Assembly (NCBI RefSeq): GCF_001635685.1
Contig: NZ_LWFF01000193.1
Coordinates: 1-34,420, forward strand
From: Erythrobacter sp. HI0063
GTDB lineage: Bacteria; Pseudomonadota; Alphaproteobacteria; Sphingomonadales; Sphingomonadaceae
Reading direction: 5' to 3'
Length of the DNA stretch: 34,420 nucleotides
The first letter of the stretch is position 1. Each line of letters begins with the position of its first letter. Positions 1 to 8,010 of this stretch are shown piece after piece. The position numbers and the translations under genes are program-made. The notes beneath the pieces were generated by a model. That model was not told the origin of the DNA. It saw nothing but the letters and a program-made list of their open reading frames with translations, and did no database searches.

Positions 1-4
1 GGAC

Positions 5-1198
5 ATGATGCGCGGATTTCTTGCAGGGGTGGCAGCGCTGGCGCTGGCCGGATGCAGCACCACGGCGATGCAGGCGCCGGAACCGGCGGCCATCGTCACG
101 CAATCCATGCCCGAGACTATGGCGAGCATGGATCCGAGCGATTCGATCCTCTTCTGGAGCGACGAGCGCCGCTCCGCCGCCTTCCGCGATATGGAGGGAT
201 TGTTCCCCGGTCTCGAAGTGGCGCAGACCGGCCCGGTTCGCGCTCTGCCGCGCGGCACTGCGCTCGCTTCCGGTGCGCAGGCTGCCCTGCGGGCCTTCAT
301 GGCCGAAACTGATGCTGCCGGGTTGATGGTGCTGCGCGATGGCAGAGTCGTGTTCGAGGATTACGCGCTCGGCTTCGGGCCGGAAGGGCGCTGGACCAGC
401 TTCTCGGTCGCCAAGAGCTTCACGTCGACGCTGCTCGGCGCGGCGATCGCGGACGGCGCGATCGAAAGCGTCGATCAGCCGGTCGTCGAAATCCTGCCGG
501 CGCTGGCAGGCACGGCCTATGACGGTGTCACTGTCGGCCAGATCGCCACCATGACTTCGGGCGTCGCCTGGAACGAGGATTACACTGATCCGAACAGCGA
601 CGTGGCGAAGATGCTCGCAGTCGCGCCGGTGGCGGGGGAATCGCAGGCGATCACCTATGCCCGCACGCTGACACGCGAAGCGCCGGCTGGGGAGAAGTGG
701 GTCTACAAGACGCTGGAGACCAACCTTCTCGGCCTGATCGTGGAGGAGGCGACGGGCCGCAGTCTCGCCGATTATGCGGGCGAAAAGATCGCGCGCCCGG
801 CAGGCTTCGCCGGCAACTTGTTCTGGATGCAGGATCTCACGGGCGGGAATATCGGCGGATGCTGTCTGTCCTTAAGACTGTCGGACTATGCGCGCTTTGG
901 CCAGTTCGTGCTCGAAGGCGGAGAGGGCGTCGTCCCGCAAGATTGGTTCGCGCAAGCGACCGCACCTTCGGTCCCGTTCGAGAATGCGCCCGGCTTCGGA
1001 TACGGATACCAGTGGTGGACCTATCCGGGCGCGTATGGCGCGCAGGGCATTTTCGGCCAGGCGATCACGCTGGTGCCGGAGGAGAATCTGGTGGTCGCCG
1101 TCGTCAGCAATTGGCCGACCGCGACCAGCAATGCCAATCGCAACGCTTTCAGAGCGCTGATCGCGCGATTGGCAGCGGATCAGCCATCGCGCGAATAA
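5..1198 (+). CDS. Beta-lactamase-related serine hydrolase, lipoprotein
   Basis: A 397-residue serine hydrolase of the beta-lactamase / penicillin-binding-protein-like fold. The N-terminus is a lipoprotein signal (hydrophobic run, then L-A-G-C with the lipidated Cys at residue 17), so it is probably a membrane-anchored periplasmic or outer-membrane lipoprotein. The S-x-x-K motif is S134-V-A-K137. Y234 in W-V-Y-K-T is the likely second-motif tyrosine, and the G-I-F-G-Q segment near residue 350 sits where the third motif is expected. The substrate cannot be read from the sequence; family members include esterases, D-amino peptidases and carboxypeptidases. The start at 5 (or the adjacent ATG at 8) gives the intact signal peptide, but only four upstream bases are in the window, so the promoter is unseen. 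Its 3' end overlaps the convergent PilZ gene by 19 bases. Confidence 0.85.
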   Translation: MMRGFLAGVAALALAGCSTTAMQAPEPAAIVTQSMPETMASMDPSDSILFWSDERRSAAFRDMEGLFPGLEVAQTGPVRALPRGTALASGAQAALRAFMAETDAAGLMVLRDGRVVFEDYALGFGPEGRWTSFSVAKSFTSTLLGAAIADGAIESVDQPVVEILPALAGTAYDGVTVGQIATMTSGVAWNEDYTDPNSDVAKMLAVAPVAGESQAITYARTLTREAPAGEKWVYKTLETNLLGLIVEEATGRSLADYAGEKIARPAGFAGNLFWMQDLTGGNIGGCCLSLRLSDYARFGQFVLEGGEGVVPQDWFAQATAPSVPFENAPGFGYGYQWWTYPGAYGAQGIFGQAITLVPEENLVVAVVSNWPTATSNANRNAFRALIARLAADQPSRE

Positions 1199-1512
1199 CG
1201 CGCCAGGAGCCTCTCATGGACGATCGGGCTGAGCATTTCGCTGAATGCGCATCCGACCTTGCAGGCATCCCACCATACGACCTGGGCCTGGCGCGCTTCC
1301 AATCCGGGTAGAGTCAGCCAGCACAATTGACCTTCGTGCATGCGGTTCAGCGTGGCGGCGGAAAATCCGGAAATCGAAAGATCGTGCACCATGGTCTCGA
1401 TCGCACCCGCGCCGGACAAACGCAGGCGTACCGGTATCGTGAGCCGCGTCCGCGGAGCGCAGCGGTCTTCCTGGGCGGCGATTGCGTAGCGATCGGGAGA
1501 AATCAGGTACAT
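1180..1512 (-). CDS. PilZ domain protein
   Basis: A 110-residue protein that is essentially one PilZ domain, the small beta-barrel that binds cyclic di-GMP. Both signature motifs are visible: R17-C-A-P-R21 (RxxxR) and D44-L-S-I-S-G49 (D/NxSxxG), followed by the typical V-G-C-A-F strand near the C-terminus. It has no output domain, so it would act as a stand-alone adaptor or be a degenerate PilZ protein; the target is unknown. It is transcribed toward the serine hydrolase and the two reading frames overlap by 19 bases at their ends. The SDR gene lies 73 bases upstream on the same strand. That gap may hold a promoter, but no clear -35/-10 pair stands out. Confidence 0.88.
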   Translation of the reverse strand: MYLISPDRYAIAAQEDRCAPRTRLTIPVRLRLSGAGAIETMVHDLSISGFSAATLNRMHEGQLCWLTLPGLEARQAQVVWWDACKVGCAFSEMLSPIVHERLLARYSRDG

Positions 1513-1585
1513 GGCCGTTGGATCTCGATAGGTGGAACACCATCACTATCGTTCGGCGCGCCTAATCCCGCTTTGACGGATTGAG

Positions 1586-2317
1586 TTAACCGGGCTCCGC
1601 CACGCGCTCTCGGTGGCCGCTCTCATAGCCGTTAACCACCAGCTCCAAGATCCGCTCTGCCACGACTGCCGGTTCCTTGACCGTCTTGGGATCTTCGCCC
1701 GGATAGGCCTTGGCCCGCATGGACGTTCGCGTGGCGCCGGGATCGACGATTGCGACGCGCAGCTTGCTGACCTTTTCGACCTCCTGCGCATAGCTTTCGA
1801 GCAGATTGTCGAACGCGGCCTTGGTCGAGGCATAGGCCGACCAATAGGCGCGCGGCGTCTCGCCGACGCTGCTGGTGAGGCCGATGACCTTGCCCGCATC
1901 CGCGCGCTTCAGCAGCGGGTCGAAGGCCGCGAGCAGCGCCTGCGTGGCGAGGATGTTGGTCGTAATTGCCTGGCCGAACTGCTTGGCATCGATCTGGGTT
2001 ACCGGCGTCAGCGTGGGGAGATAAGCGGCCGCGATCACCATCACGTCGAGCGTATCCCAGCGGCCCGCAATCGCGCTGGCGAGACGGGCGATACCGTCCG
2101 GCTCCGCCAGATCGACCGGCGCTATCGTGGAGGCGCCGCCCAGTTCGTGGATCGCGTCCTCGACCGCTTCGAGCGCGCGCACGTCGCGCCCGGTCAGGAT
2201 CACATGCGCGCCTGCGGCCGCCAGAGCCCTGGCAGTGGCCGCGCCGATGCCCTTGCTCGATCCGGTGACGAGCGCGGTGCGGCCTTCGAGCGGCCTTTCG
2301 TTTTCGATCGCCGCCAT
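1586..2317 (-). CDS. SDR family NAD(P)-dependent oxidoreductase
   Basis: A classical short-chain dehydrogenase/reductase of 243 residues, the usual length. The cofactor motif T18-G-S-S-K-G-I-G25 is present, as are the catalytic serines around S149/S150 and the Y162-A-S-T-K166 motif. The segment R44-D45 after the second strand is compatible with NADP preference. The substrate cannot be predicted. The ATG shares one base with the TGA stop of purF upstream (TGATG), so translation is probably coupled and the gene is likely co-transcribed with purF. The link to purine synthesis may be only positional. Confidence 0.9.
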   Translation of the reverse strand: MAAIENERPLEGRTALVTGSSKGIGAATARALAAAGAHVILTGRDVRALEAVEDAIHELGGASTIAPVDLAEPDGIARLASAIAGRWDTLDVMVIAAAYLPTLTPVTQIDAKQFGQAITTNILATQALLAAFDPLLKRADAGKVIGLTSSVGETPRAYWSAYASTKAAFDNLLESYAQEVEKVSKLRVAIVDPGATRTSMRAKAYPGEDPKTVKEPAVVAERILELVVNGYESGHRERVAEPG

Positions 2318-3804
2318 CAGGCCACCTTTCCGACGGGGAGGGATAATTGGCGCTGATCTTCGTCGCGCTTGGAAAGATCGGTCAGCGCGGTGGGATATTC
2401 GCCGGTGAAGCAGGCATCGCAGAATTGCGGGCAGGCCGATTTGCGCGGTCCTTCCCCGACTGCGCGATACAAACCGTCGATCGAAACGAAGGCCAGGCTG
2501 TCCGCCTTGATGAACTGGCGCATCGGCTCCAGCTCCATGCGCGCGGCGAGCAGCTTGGATCGTTCCGGCGTGTCGACGCCGTAGAAGCAGCTATGCGCCG
2601 TGGGCGGGCTGGCAACGCGGAAGTGGACTTCGGTCGCGCCCGCATCGCGCATCATCTCGACGATGGAGAGGCTGGTCGTGCCGCGCACGATCGAATCGTC
2701 GATGAGGACGATGCGCTTGCCGCGAACCAACTCCCGATTGGCGTTGTGCTTGCGCTTGACGCCCGCATGGCGCGCGCCGTCGCTCGGCTGGATGAAGGTG
2801 CGCCCGACATAGTGCGAGCGGATGATGCCGAGTTCGAAGGGAATGCCGGATGCCTGCGCATAGCCGATCGCTGCAGGCACGCCGCTGTCGGGCACGGGCA
2901 CGACCAGATCGGCCTCGACCGGCTTTTCCTTGGCCAGTTCGGCGCCGATCGCTTTACGCGCTTCATAGACGCTGCGGCCTGCGAAGAAGCTGTCGGGACG
3001 GCTGAAATAAACGTGTTCGAAAATGCACGGGCGCGGGCGGTGATTGCCGAAGGGATGGAGCGAATCGACATTGCCGTCGAAATCCACCTTGATCAGCTCG
3101 CCCGGTTCGACTTCGCGAACCATTTCCGCGCCGACCACATCGAAGGCGACGCTTTCGCTGGCGAACAGAGTCGCGTCGCCGATCTTGCCCATCACCAGCG
3201 GCCGGATGCCGAGCGGATCGCGGCAGGCGATCATTCCCTCGGGCGTCATCACGATCAGCGCGTAGGCTCCTTCCAGAAGGCGCAGCGCGTCGATCAGCTT
3301 GTCCATCATGGTGGGATAGCGGCTGGTGGCGACGAGGTGGATGATCACCTCGGTATCGGACGTCGATTGGAAGATGGCGCCGCGCTGCACGAGGTCGGCG
3401 CGCAGGCTCATCGCGTTCGAGATGTTGCCGTTATGCGCCACGGCGAATCCGCCGCCTGCAAGGTCCGCATACAGCGGCTGGACATTGCGCAGGCCCGCGC
3501 CCCCGGTGGTCGAATACCGGACATGACCCGCCGCCATGAAGCCGGGCAGTTCGGCGATCGCATCCGAGCTAGAGAAATTCTCCGCCACATGGCCGAGGCC
3601 CCGGCGCGAATAGAATTCCCGCCCGTCGAAGCTGCAGATGCCCGCCGCTTCCTGCCCGCGATGCTGCAGCGCGTGCAGGCCCAACGCGGTTGCCGCGGAG
3701 GCATCGGTTGCGTTCACGGCGCCGAAAACGCCGCATTCCTCGCGCAGGTGATCGTCGTCCTCCCCCTGATGCGCCGAGGGATGGAAGGGGTGGGTGATGT
3801 TCAT
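2317..3804 (-). CDS. purF: Amidophosphoribosyltransferase
   Basis: PurF catalyses the first committed step of purine synthesis, glutamine + PRPP to 5-phosphoribosylamine. The ATG at 3804 is chosen because it has a good ribosome-binding site (GAGG) a few bases upstream. A longer frame to 3861 exists but adds an atypical Arg/Ala-rich N-terminus. The protein is then 495 residues with a 23-residue propeptide ahead of the nucleophile Cys24 (E-E-C-G-V-F-G), as in the Bacillus-type enzyme. The Ntn glutaminase domain is followed by the PRPP-binding loop L-I-D-D-S-I-V-R-G-T-T near residue 365. The C-terminus has C-P-Q-F-C-D-A-C, consistent with the [4Fe-4S] type of PurF. It lies divergent from lolC/E and is followed by the SDR gene with a one-base overlap. 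Confidence 0.96.
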   Translation of the reverse strand: MNITHPFHPSAHQGEDDDHLREECGVFGAVNATDASAATALGLHALQHRGQEAAGICSFDGREFYSRRGLGHVAENFSSSDAIAELPGFMAAGHVRYSTTGGAGLRNVQPLYADLAGGGFAVAHNGNISNAMSLRADLVQRGAIFQSTSDTEVIIHLVATSRYPTMMDKLIDALRLLEGAYALIVMTPEGMIACRDPLGIRPLVMGKIGDATLFASESVAFDVVGAEMVREVEPGELIKVDFDGNVDSLHPFGNHRPRPCIFEHVYFSRPDSFFAGRSVYEARKAIGAELAKEKPVEADLVVPVPDSGVPAAIGYAQASGIPFELGIIRSHYVGRTFIQPSDGARHAGVKRKHNANRELVRGKRIVLIDDSIVRGTTSLSIVEMMRDAGATEVHFRVASPPTAHSCFYGVDTPERSKLLAARMELEPMRQFIKADSLAFVSIDGLYRAVGEGPRKSACPQFCDACFTGEYPTALTDLSKRDEDQRQLSLPVGKVA

Positions 3805-4001
3805 GGATGCCTCGCAGGCCTGCCGTCGGGCCGATGGGGGGGTGCGGCTCGCCGCTGCCAATGGCGATGTTGCGGCCCGATTACAAGGGTATGTCGGCGC
3901 GCTGCGGGACGATCCGTGGCGTGTCGTCCACGCTATTCATTGCCTCGCCAGCTTTCCCACCCTAGAGGCCTTTGACCTGACCAGCCAAGACCAGAGCCGC
4001 C
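3805..4001. promoter_or_regulatory. Divergent intergenic region between purF and lolC/E
   Basis: 197 bases separate the starts of purF (-) and the lolC/E permease (+), so promoters for both are expected here. I see the purF ribosome-binding site next to its start, but no convincing -35/-10 pair, purine riboswitch or operator. An open frame crosses the region in several phases, which is usual for this GC content and is not evidence of a gene. Confidence 0.5.
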
Positions 4002-5243
4002 TTGCTACTTTCCCCTTTCGAATGGACCATCGCCAAACGCTATCTGCTTCCGGGCAAGGGCGAGGCATTCATCGCGCTGGTCGCGGGCATCTCGATCGGC
4101 GTGGTGATGTTGTCGGTTGCCATGCTGGTGATCGTGATGAGCGTGATGAACGGCTTTCGCGCCGAATTGCTCGACAAGATCGTGGGTCTGAACGGCCATG
4201 CTATCGTCCAGGCCTATGGCGGGCGGCTGGACGATTGGGAAAACGTGCTGGAGGAAGTCCGCGCGACGCCGGGCGTCGTCGATGCCTCGCCACTGATCGA
4301 ACAGCCTTTGCTGACCAGCTTCAACGGCCGGGTCGAGGCAGTGCTGGTGCGCGGCAATACCGAGCAGGACATTACCGAACTCGGCAGCAAAGTGGTCGCG
4401 GGCGATATCGCGCGCTTGCAGGCGGGCAGCAGCACAGTCGCGATCGGATCGCGACTGGCGCAGAATATCGGTGCCACGGTGGGCGACACGATCACGATCA
4501 TTAACCCGCAAGGCCGCTCGACTCCATTCGGGACGGTGCCGCGACAGGTCGGCTACGAGATCGGGGCGATCTTCGAAGTCGGCATTTACGATTACGACGG
4601 ATCCTTCGTGGTGATGCCAATGGCCGACGCGCAGACCTTGCTTCTCATCGGCGATACGGTCGGCATGATCGAAGTCACGGTGACCGATCCCGACGAGGTC
4701 GAGAAAATTCTTGCGCCGGTGCAGGAAAGCCTGGCGGGCCGGGCAATCGTGTTCGATTGGAAAACCATCAATGCGTCGCTGTTCGAAGCGCTTCAGGTGG
4801 AGCGCGTGGCCATGGCTTTCGCACTCAGCTTCATGGTGCTGGTGGCCGCTTTCAACATCCTGTCGAGCCTCGTCATGCTGGTGCGCGCCAAGACGCGCGA
4901 TATCGCCATCATGCGCACGATGGGCGCCACGCGGCAAAGCCTGCTCAAGATCTTCGTGACCACCGGCTTTACGGTCGGCGCCATCGGAACGGTGGCGGGT
5001 CTGGTGCTCGGCGCCGTGGTACTGTTCTTCCGCCAGCCGATCGTCGAATTCATCGGCGCGGTGACGGGGCAGGATCTGTGGGATCCGCAGGTCCGCTTCC
5101 TTTCCACGTTGCCCGCGCGCGCCGATCCCATCGAGATCACGATGATCGTCCTGCTCGCGCTCGGCCTCAGCTTTCTCGCCACGCTTTACCCGGCCTTGAA
5201 GGCGTCGAGCACCGATCCGGTTCAGGTGTTGCGCTATGAGTAA
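4002..5243 (+). CDS. Lipoprotein-releasing ABC transporter permease (LolC/LolE family)
   Basis: Inner-membrane permease that extracts mature lipoproteins and passes them to LolA. It has 413 residues, the usual size. One N-terminal membrane segment (about 23-48) is followed by a large periplasmic MacB-like domain, then three C-terminal FtsX-type segments (about 270-293, 318-343 and 379-399). The [15 protein letters not shown] coupling stretch sits between the second and third segments. The start is a TTG: an in-frame TGA lies at 3978 and no ATG or GTG occurs between it and 4002. The encoded beginning, M-L-L-S-P-F-E-W, fits the family. It overlaps lolD by 8 bases. Only one permease gene is present, so the complex may contain a permease homodimer (LolF-like), though a second copy elsewhere cannot be excluded. 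Confidence 0.93.
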   Translation: MLLSPFEWTIAKRYLLPGKGEAFIALVAGISIGVVMLSVAMLVIVMSVMNGFRAELLDKIVGLNGHAIVQAYGGRLDDWENVLEEVRATPGVVDASPLIEQPLLTSFNGRVEAVLVRGNTEQDITELGSKVVAGDIARLQAGSSTVAIGSRLAQNIGATVGDTITIINPQGRSTPFGTVPRQVGYEIGAIFEVGIYDYDGSFVVMPMADAQTLLLIGDTVGMIEVTVTDPDEVEKILAPVQESLAGRAIVFDWKTINASLFEALQVERVAMAFALSFMVLVAAFNILSSLVMLVRAKTRDIAIMRTMGATRQSLLKIFVTTGFTVGAIGTVAGLVLGAVVLFFRQPIVEFIGAVTGQDLWDPQVRFLSTLPARADPIEITMIVLLALGLSFLATLYPALKASSTDPVQVLRYE

Positions 5244-5937
5244 TCCGGTCCTCCATCTGCGCGGCCTGACCCGCAGCTTCGAACAGGGCGGGGTGCGGAT
5301 CGACGTGCTGCGCGGCGTCGATCTGTCGGTCATGCCGGGCGAAATCGTGGCGCTGCTGGGGCCCTCCGGTTCGGGCAAGTCCACGCTGCTTCAGGCGGTC
5401 GGGCTGCTGGAAGGCGGTTTCGGCGGCGAGATCGCGATTGCCGGCCAGGGGGCCCAGAAAAGCGACGCACATGCCCGCACGCTGCTGCGCCGCGACCATC
5501 TCGGCTTTGTCTACCAGTTCCATCACCTGCTGCCCGATTTCAATGCGCGCGAGAACGTGGTGCTTCCCCAGCTCGTGGCCGATGTGCCGCGCGATGCGTC
5601 CGAAGCGCGCGCGGACGAGCTTTTGACCGCGCTGGGTCTCGGCCATCGCCTTGAGCATCGGCCCAGCCAGCTTTCCGGCGGCGAGCAGCAACGCGTCGCA
5701 GTCGCGCGCGGCCTTGCCAACCGGCCCAAGCTGGTGCTGGCGGACGAGCCCACGGGCAATCTCGACGAAGCGACCAGCGACAAGGTTCTGGCCCAGTTCC
5801 TCGAACTGGTTCGGGGCGAGGGCAGCGCTGCGCTCGTCGCCACGCATAACGAGCGGCTGGCCGCCCGGATGGACCGCGTCGTGCGCCTGCACGAAGGTGT
5901 GCTGGTCGATGGACCCGGATCGCATTCCGCTCGTTAG
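5236..5937 (+). CDS. lolD: Lipoprotein-releasing ABC transporter ATP-binding protein LolD
   Basis: The ATPase subunit that powers lipoprotein release by the adjacent permease; 233 residues. All ABC motifs are visible: Walker A G42-P-S-G-S-G-K-S-T50, Q-loop around Q94, signature L146-S-G-G-E-Q, Walker B L-V-L-A-D-E (166-171), D-loop, and the switch histidine H204. The [10 protein letters not shown] stretch after the Q-loop is typical of the LolD/MacB subfamily. The ATG lies inside the last codons of the permease gene (8-base overlap), which implies translational coupling. Confidence 0.95.
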   Translation: MSNPVLHLRGLTRSFEQGGVRIDVLRGVDLSVMPGEIVALLGPSGSGKSTLLQAVGLLEGGFGGEIAIAGQGAQKSDAHARTLLRRDHLGFVYQFHHLLPDFNARENVVLPQLVADVPRDASEARADELLTALGLGHRLEHRPSQLSGGEQQRVAVARGLANRPKLVLADEPTGNLDEATSDKVLAQFLELVRGEGSAALVATHNERLAARMDRVVRLHEGVLVDGPGSHSAR

Positions 5938-5963
5938 AGCGAAAACGAGGGAGTTTTACCGAC

Positions 5964-6245
5964 ATGACCGACCACCCCAGCACCTACAACGCCGAGGACA
6001 CCTATCGTGAGGGCATCCAGTGGGACGACCGCGCCTCGCTGCACCGTGTGGACGACGGCGGCGGCCTGCTCGACAAGAGCAAGGGCCTTCGCGACGGCAC
6101 GTTCGCCGATCTGGTGAAGCACATGATGCTGCTGCCTGAAGACGAGCGGAGCAAATACTATATCGACAAGGCGGGTGACCGGAAATTCCAGGCCAAGGAA
6201 GTGACCGCGCTGGCCCAGCTCGACGATTATCCGCACAAGGCCTGA
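5964..6245 (+). CDS. Small hypothetical protein
   Basis: A 93-residue hydrophilic protein with no signal peptide, membrane segment or motif I recognise. It has an acidic/polar N-terminal half (Y-R-E-G-I-Q-W-D-D-R) and a C-terminal half with alternating charges (P-E-D-E-R-S-K-Y-Y-I-D-K). A GAGGGAG ribosome-binding site precedes the ATG by about ten bases. Codon use resembles the neighbours. It sits 26 bases after lolD and 7 bases before the glutathione peroxidase gene on the same strand, so it is probably co-transcribed with them. I believe similar small proteins occur in sphingomonads, but no function can be assigned. Confidence 0.75.
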   Translation: MTDHPSTYNAEDTYREGIQWDDRASLHRVDDGGGLLDKSKGLRDGTFADLVKHMMLLPEDERSKYYIDKAGDRKFQAKEVTALAQLDDYPHKA

Positions 6246-6252
6246 TGCGGCG

Positions 6253-6732
6253 ATGACAAGCATCGCCGATTTCACCGTCACGACCAATCGCGGCGAACCG
6301 CTCGACCTCGTCGACAAGCTCGGCACGGTCCTGCTGGTGGTGAACACGGCGAGCAAATGCGGTTTCACGCCGCAATATGACGGCCTCGAAGCGCTGTATC
6401 AGCGCTTTGCCGAGCGCGGTTTCGAAGTGCTCGGCTTTCCCTGCAACCAGTTCGGCGCGCAGGAGCCGGGCGATGCGGACGAGATCGCGCAGTTCTGCAA
6501 GGTCAATTTCGGCGTCACCTTCCCCTTGATGGAGAAGGTGGACGTCAATGGCCCCGATGCGAGCCCCGTTTTCGACTGGATGAAGGGCGAGGCCAAGGGC
6601 CTGCTCGGCTCGAAAGCCATCAAGTGGAACTTCACCAAGTTCCTGATCGATCGGGACGGGCAGGTGGTCAAACGCTATGCCCCCACCGATCGGCCCGAAA
6701 GCATCGCGGCGGACATCGAAGCGCTGCTCTGA
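6253..6732 (+). CDS. Glutathione peroxidase family protein (Cys type)
   Basis: A thiol peroxidase of the glutathione-peroxidase fold that reduces hydrogen peroxide and organic peroxides; 159 residues, the usual bacterial size. The catalytic tetrad is visible: C36 (N-T-A-S-K-C-G-F-T), Q70 (F-G-A-Q-E-P-G), W125 and N126 (K-W-N-F-T-K-F). The enzyme uses Cys, not selenocysteine. C82 (F-C-K-V-N-F) is in the position of the resolving cysteine of thioredoxin-dependent members, so the true reductant may be thioredoxin rather than glutathione. There is no signal peptide; it is likely cytoplasmic. It begins 7 bases after the 93-residue hypothetical gene. Confidence 0.94.
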   Translation: MTSIADFTVTTNRGEPLDLVDKLGTVLLVVNTASKCGFTPQYDGLEALYQRFAERGFEVLGFPCNQFGAQEPGDADEIAQFCKVNFGVTFPLMEKVDVNGPDASPVFDWMKGEAKGLLGSKAIKWNFTKFLIDRDGQVVKRYAPTDRPESIAADIEALL

Positions 6733-6793
6733 TTGGCATCGCGCTGGCTTCGGCGCGATTGTGTCGGAGGCGGCGGCCCTCTAAGCGCTGCCA

Positions 6794-7132
6794 ATGCTAT
6801 CCGATATCAACCAGTGGTTTCTCGCCCTCGGCGCCGAATACGGTGTGAATCCTTATATCTTCGGCGCGATCTATGTGGGAGCGATCCCGTTCTTCCTCGC
6901 CTCGATTGCGTGGCTGGTAAAGCGTGCGCGGGCAGGGCGATCGACCGTGGTGCCGACGCTGCTCGCCGGGTTCTTCTTCGTATCCGCCTATCTCTATCTG
7001 GCGTTCGCGGGGCGCAACATCCCGGTCTGGGTGTGGATATTCCTTGCCGTGCTGGTGATCTACGGCGCGTATTCGACTGTGCGAGATACGCGCCGCAAGA
7101 TCGCGGCGAAGGATACTCCGCCTACACTCTGA
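6794..7132 (+). CDS. Small integral membrane protein, hypothetical
   Basis: A 112-residue protein with three predicted membrane segments, roughly residues 22-42, 54-71 and 77-95, and a basic, charged C-terminal tail (R-D-T-R-R-K-I-A-A-K-D). No family is recognised. The ATG at 6794 has only a weak ribosome-binding site; the 61 bases after the glutathione peroxidase gene contain no clear promoter. Its last 11 bases overlap the end of the convergent DUF1206 gene. Confidence 0.72.
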   Translation: MLSDINQWFLALGAEYGVNPYIFGAIYVGAIPFFLASIAWLVKRARAGRSTVVPTLLAGFFFVSAYLYLAFAGRNIPVWVWIFLAVLVIYGAYSTVRDTRRKIAAKDTPPTL

Positions 7133-7940
7133 ACTTCGGAATGCCCTTGCTCGAATCCAGCTCGGGAATGATCCGGTAGCGCGACAGCACCAGGCTGAAG
7201 AGCCCGAACAGCAGCAGTCCAACCGCTACCAGCGTGAAGACGATCCCCTGACCGGCAAGGGAGGCGACTGCATCGCCCAGTGTTTTGACCTGACCGCTGC
7301 CTGCGGACAGGAAACCGGCCTTGAACAGCGACCAGCCGATCACGGCATATACTACGCCGCGTGCCAGATAACCCGCCCCGCCGATCCAGCGCGTGGCATC
7401 GGGAGCGTCACCTGCGATGCGGTGCATGAATTCGCCGGTGATGCCCTTCTTCGCCTGGAAGATGGCCGTCACGAAGAAAGCGAGGCCGAGCAGGCCCAGC
7501 ACGATACCGCCGAACTCCATCGACAGGATGCCGGATGCCGCTTCCTGCGCGCCGCCACCGCTCTGGCCTCCGCCGCTGCCGCCGGTGCTATTGTCGCTGG
7601 CGAACTTATAGGCCGAAAAGGCGAGCGCAAGGTGGCCGATGCCGCTGCCCGCATGGCCGAGGCGCTTGCCCCAGCCTTTGGCGTCCGAACCGTTGTTTTC
7701 GATATCGAAGAAGGTCGAAGCGAACCGGAACAAGGCGTAGGCGGTCAGGCCGACGACCATGAGCCACAGGATCGCGTTTCCGGCCGGGTAATCCTCGATC
7801 GCCAGGAAAATACCGTTCGTTCCTTCGGCAATTCGGTCGGCACTGGTCAGCGCGATCAGGCCGAGAACCGAATACAGGATGGCGCGGCTGAAATAGCCCA
7901 CGCGCACCAGCCAGCTGAATTTCTCCGATTTATCGACCAT
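7122..7940 (-). CDS. DUF1206 domain-containing membrane protein
   Basis: A 272-residue membrane protein of the DUF1206 family, which consists of three repeats of a two-helix unit. Each repeat here opens with a similar pattern (V-G-Y-F-S-R-A-I-L-Y-S; L-G-H-A-G-S-G-I-G-H; G-A-G-Y-L-A-R-G-V-V-Y). A Gly/Ser/Gln-rich linker (S-T-G-G-S-G-G-G-Q-S-G-G-G) sits near the middle. The function of the family is unknown. The ATG at 7940 is chosen over an upstream one at 7970 because GGGGAG lies just ahead of it. ychF is upstream on the same strand, 70 bases away. The 3' end overlaps the convergent small membrane-protein gene by 11 bases. Confidence 0.9.
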   Translation of the reverse strand: MVDKSEKFSWLVRVGYFSRAILYSVLGLIALTSADRIAEGTNGIFLAIEDYPAGNAILWLMVVGLTAYALFRFASTFFDIENNGSDAKGWGKRLGHAGSGIGHLALAFSAYKFASDNSTGGSGGGQSGGGAQEAASGILSMEFGGIVLGLLGLAFFVTAIFQAKKGITGEFMHRIAGDAPDATRWIGGAGYLARGVVYAVIGWSLFKAGFLSAGSGQVKTLGDAVASLAGQGIVFTLVAVGLLLFGLFSLVLSRYRIIPELDSSKGIPKFRV

Positions 7941-8010
7941 TATTGTCTCCCCGTTAATGTCGTATGGCACGCCAACGGACGAGAGCGATAATGGTGCCGG
8001 TCGGCCTGGA

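Noticed and set aside
2347-3975. A 542-codon open frame on the plus strand opposite purF, and a 459-codon frame opposite lolC/E (4005-5384, minus)
   Set aside because: Long antisense frames are common in GC-rich DNA. Their products are rich in Arg, His and Asp with no family features, and the opposite strands encode clear PurF and LolC/E proteins.
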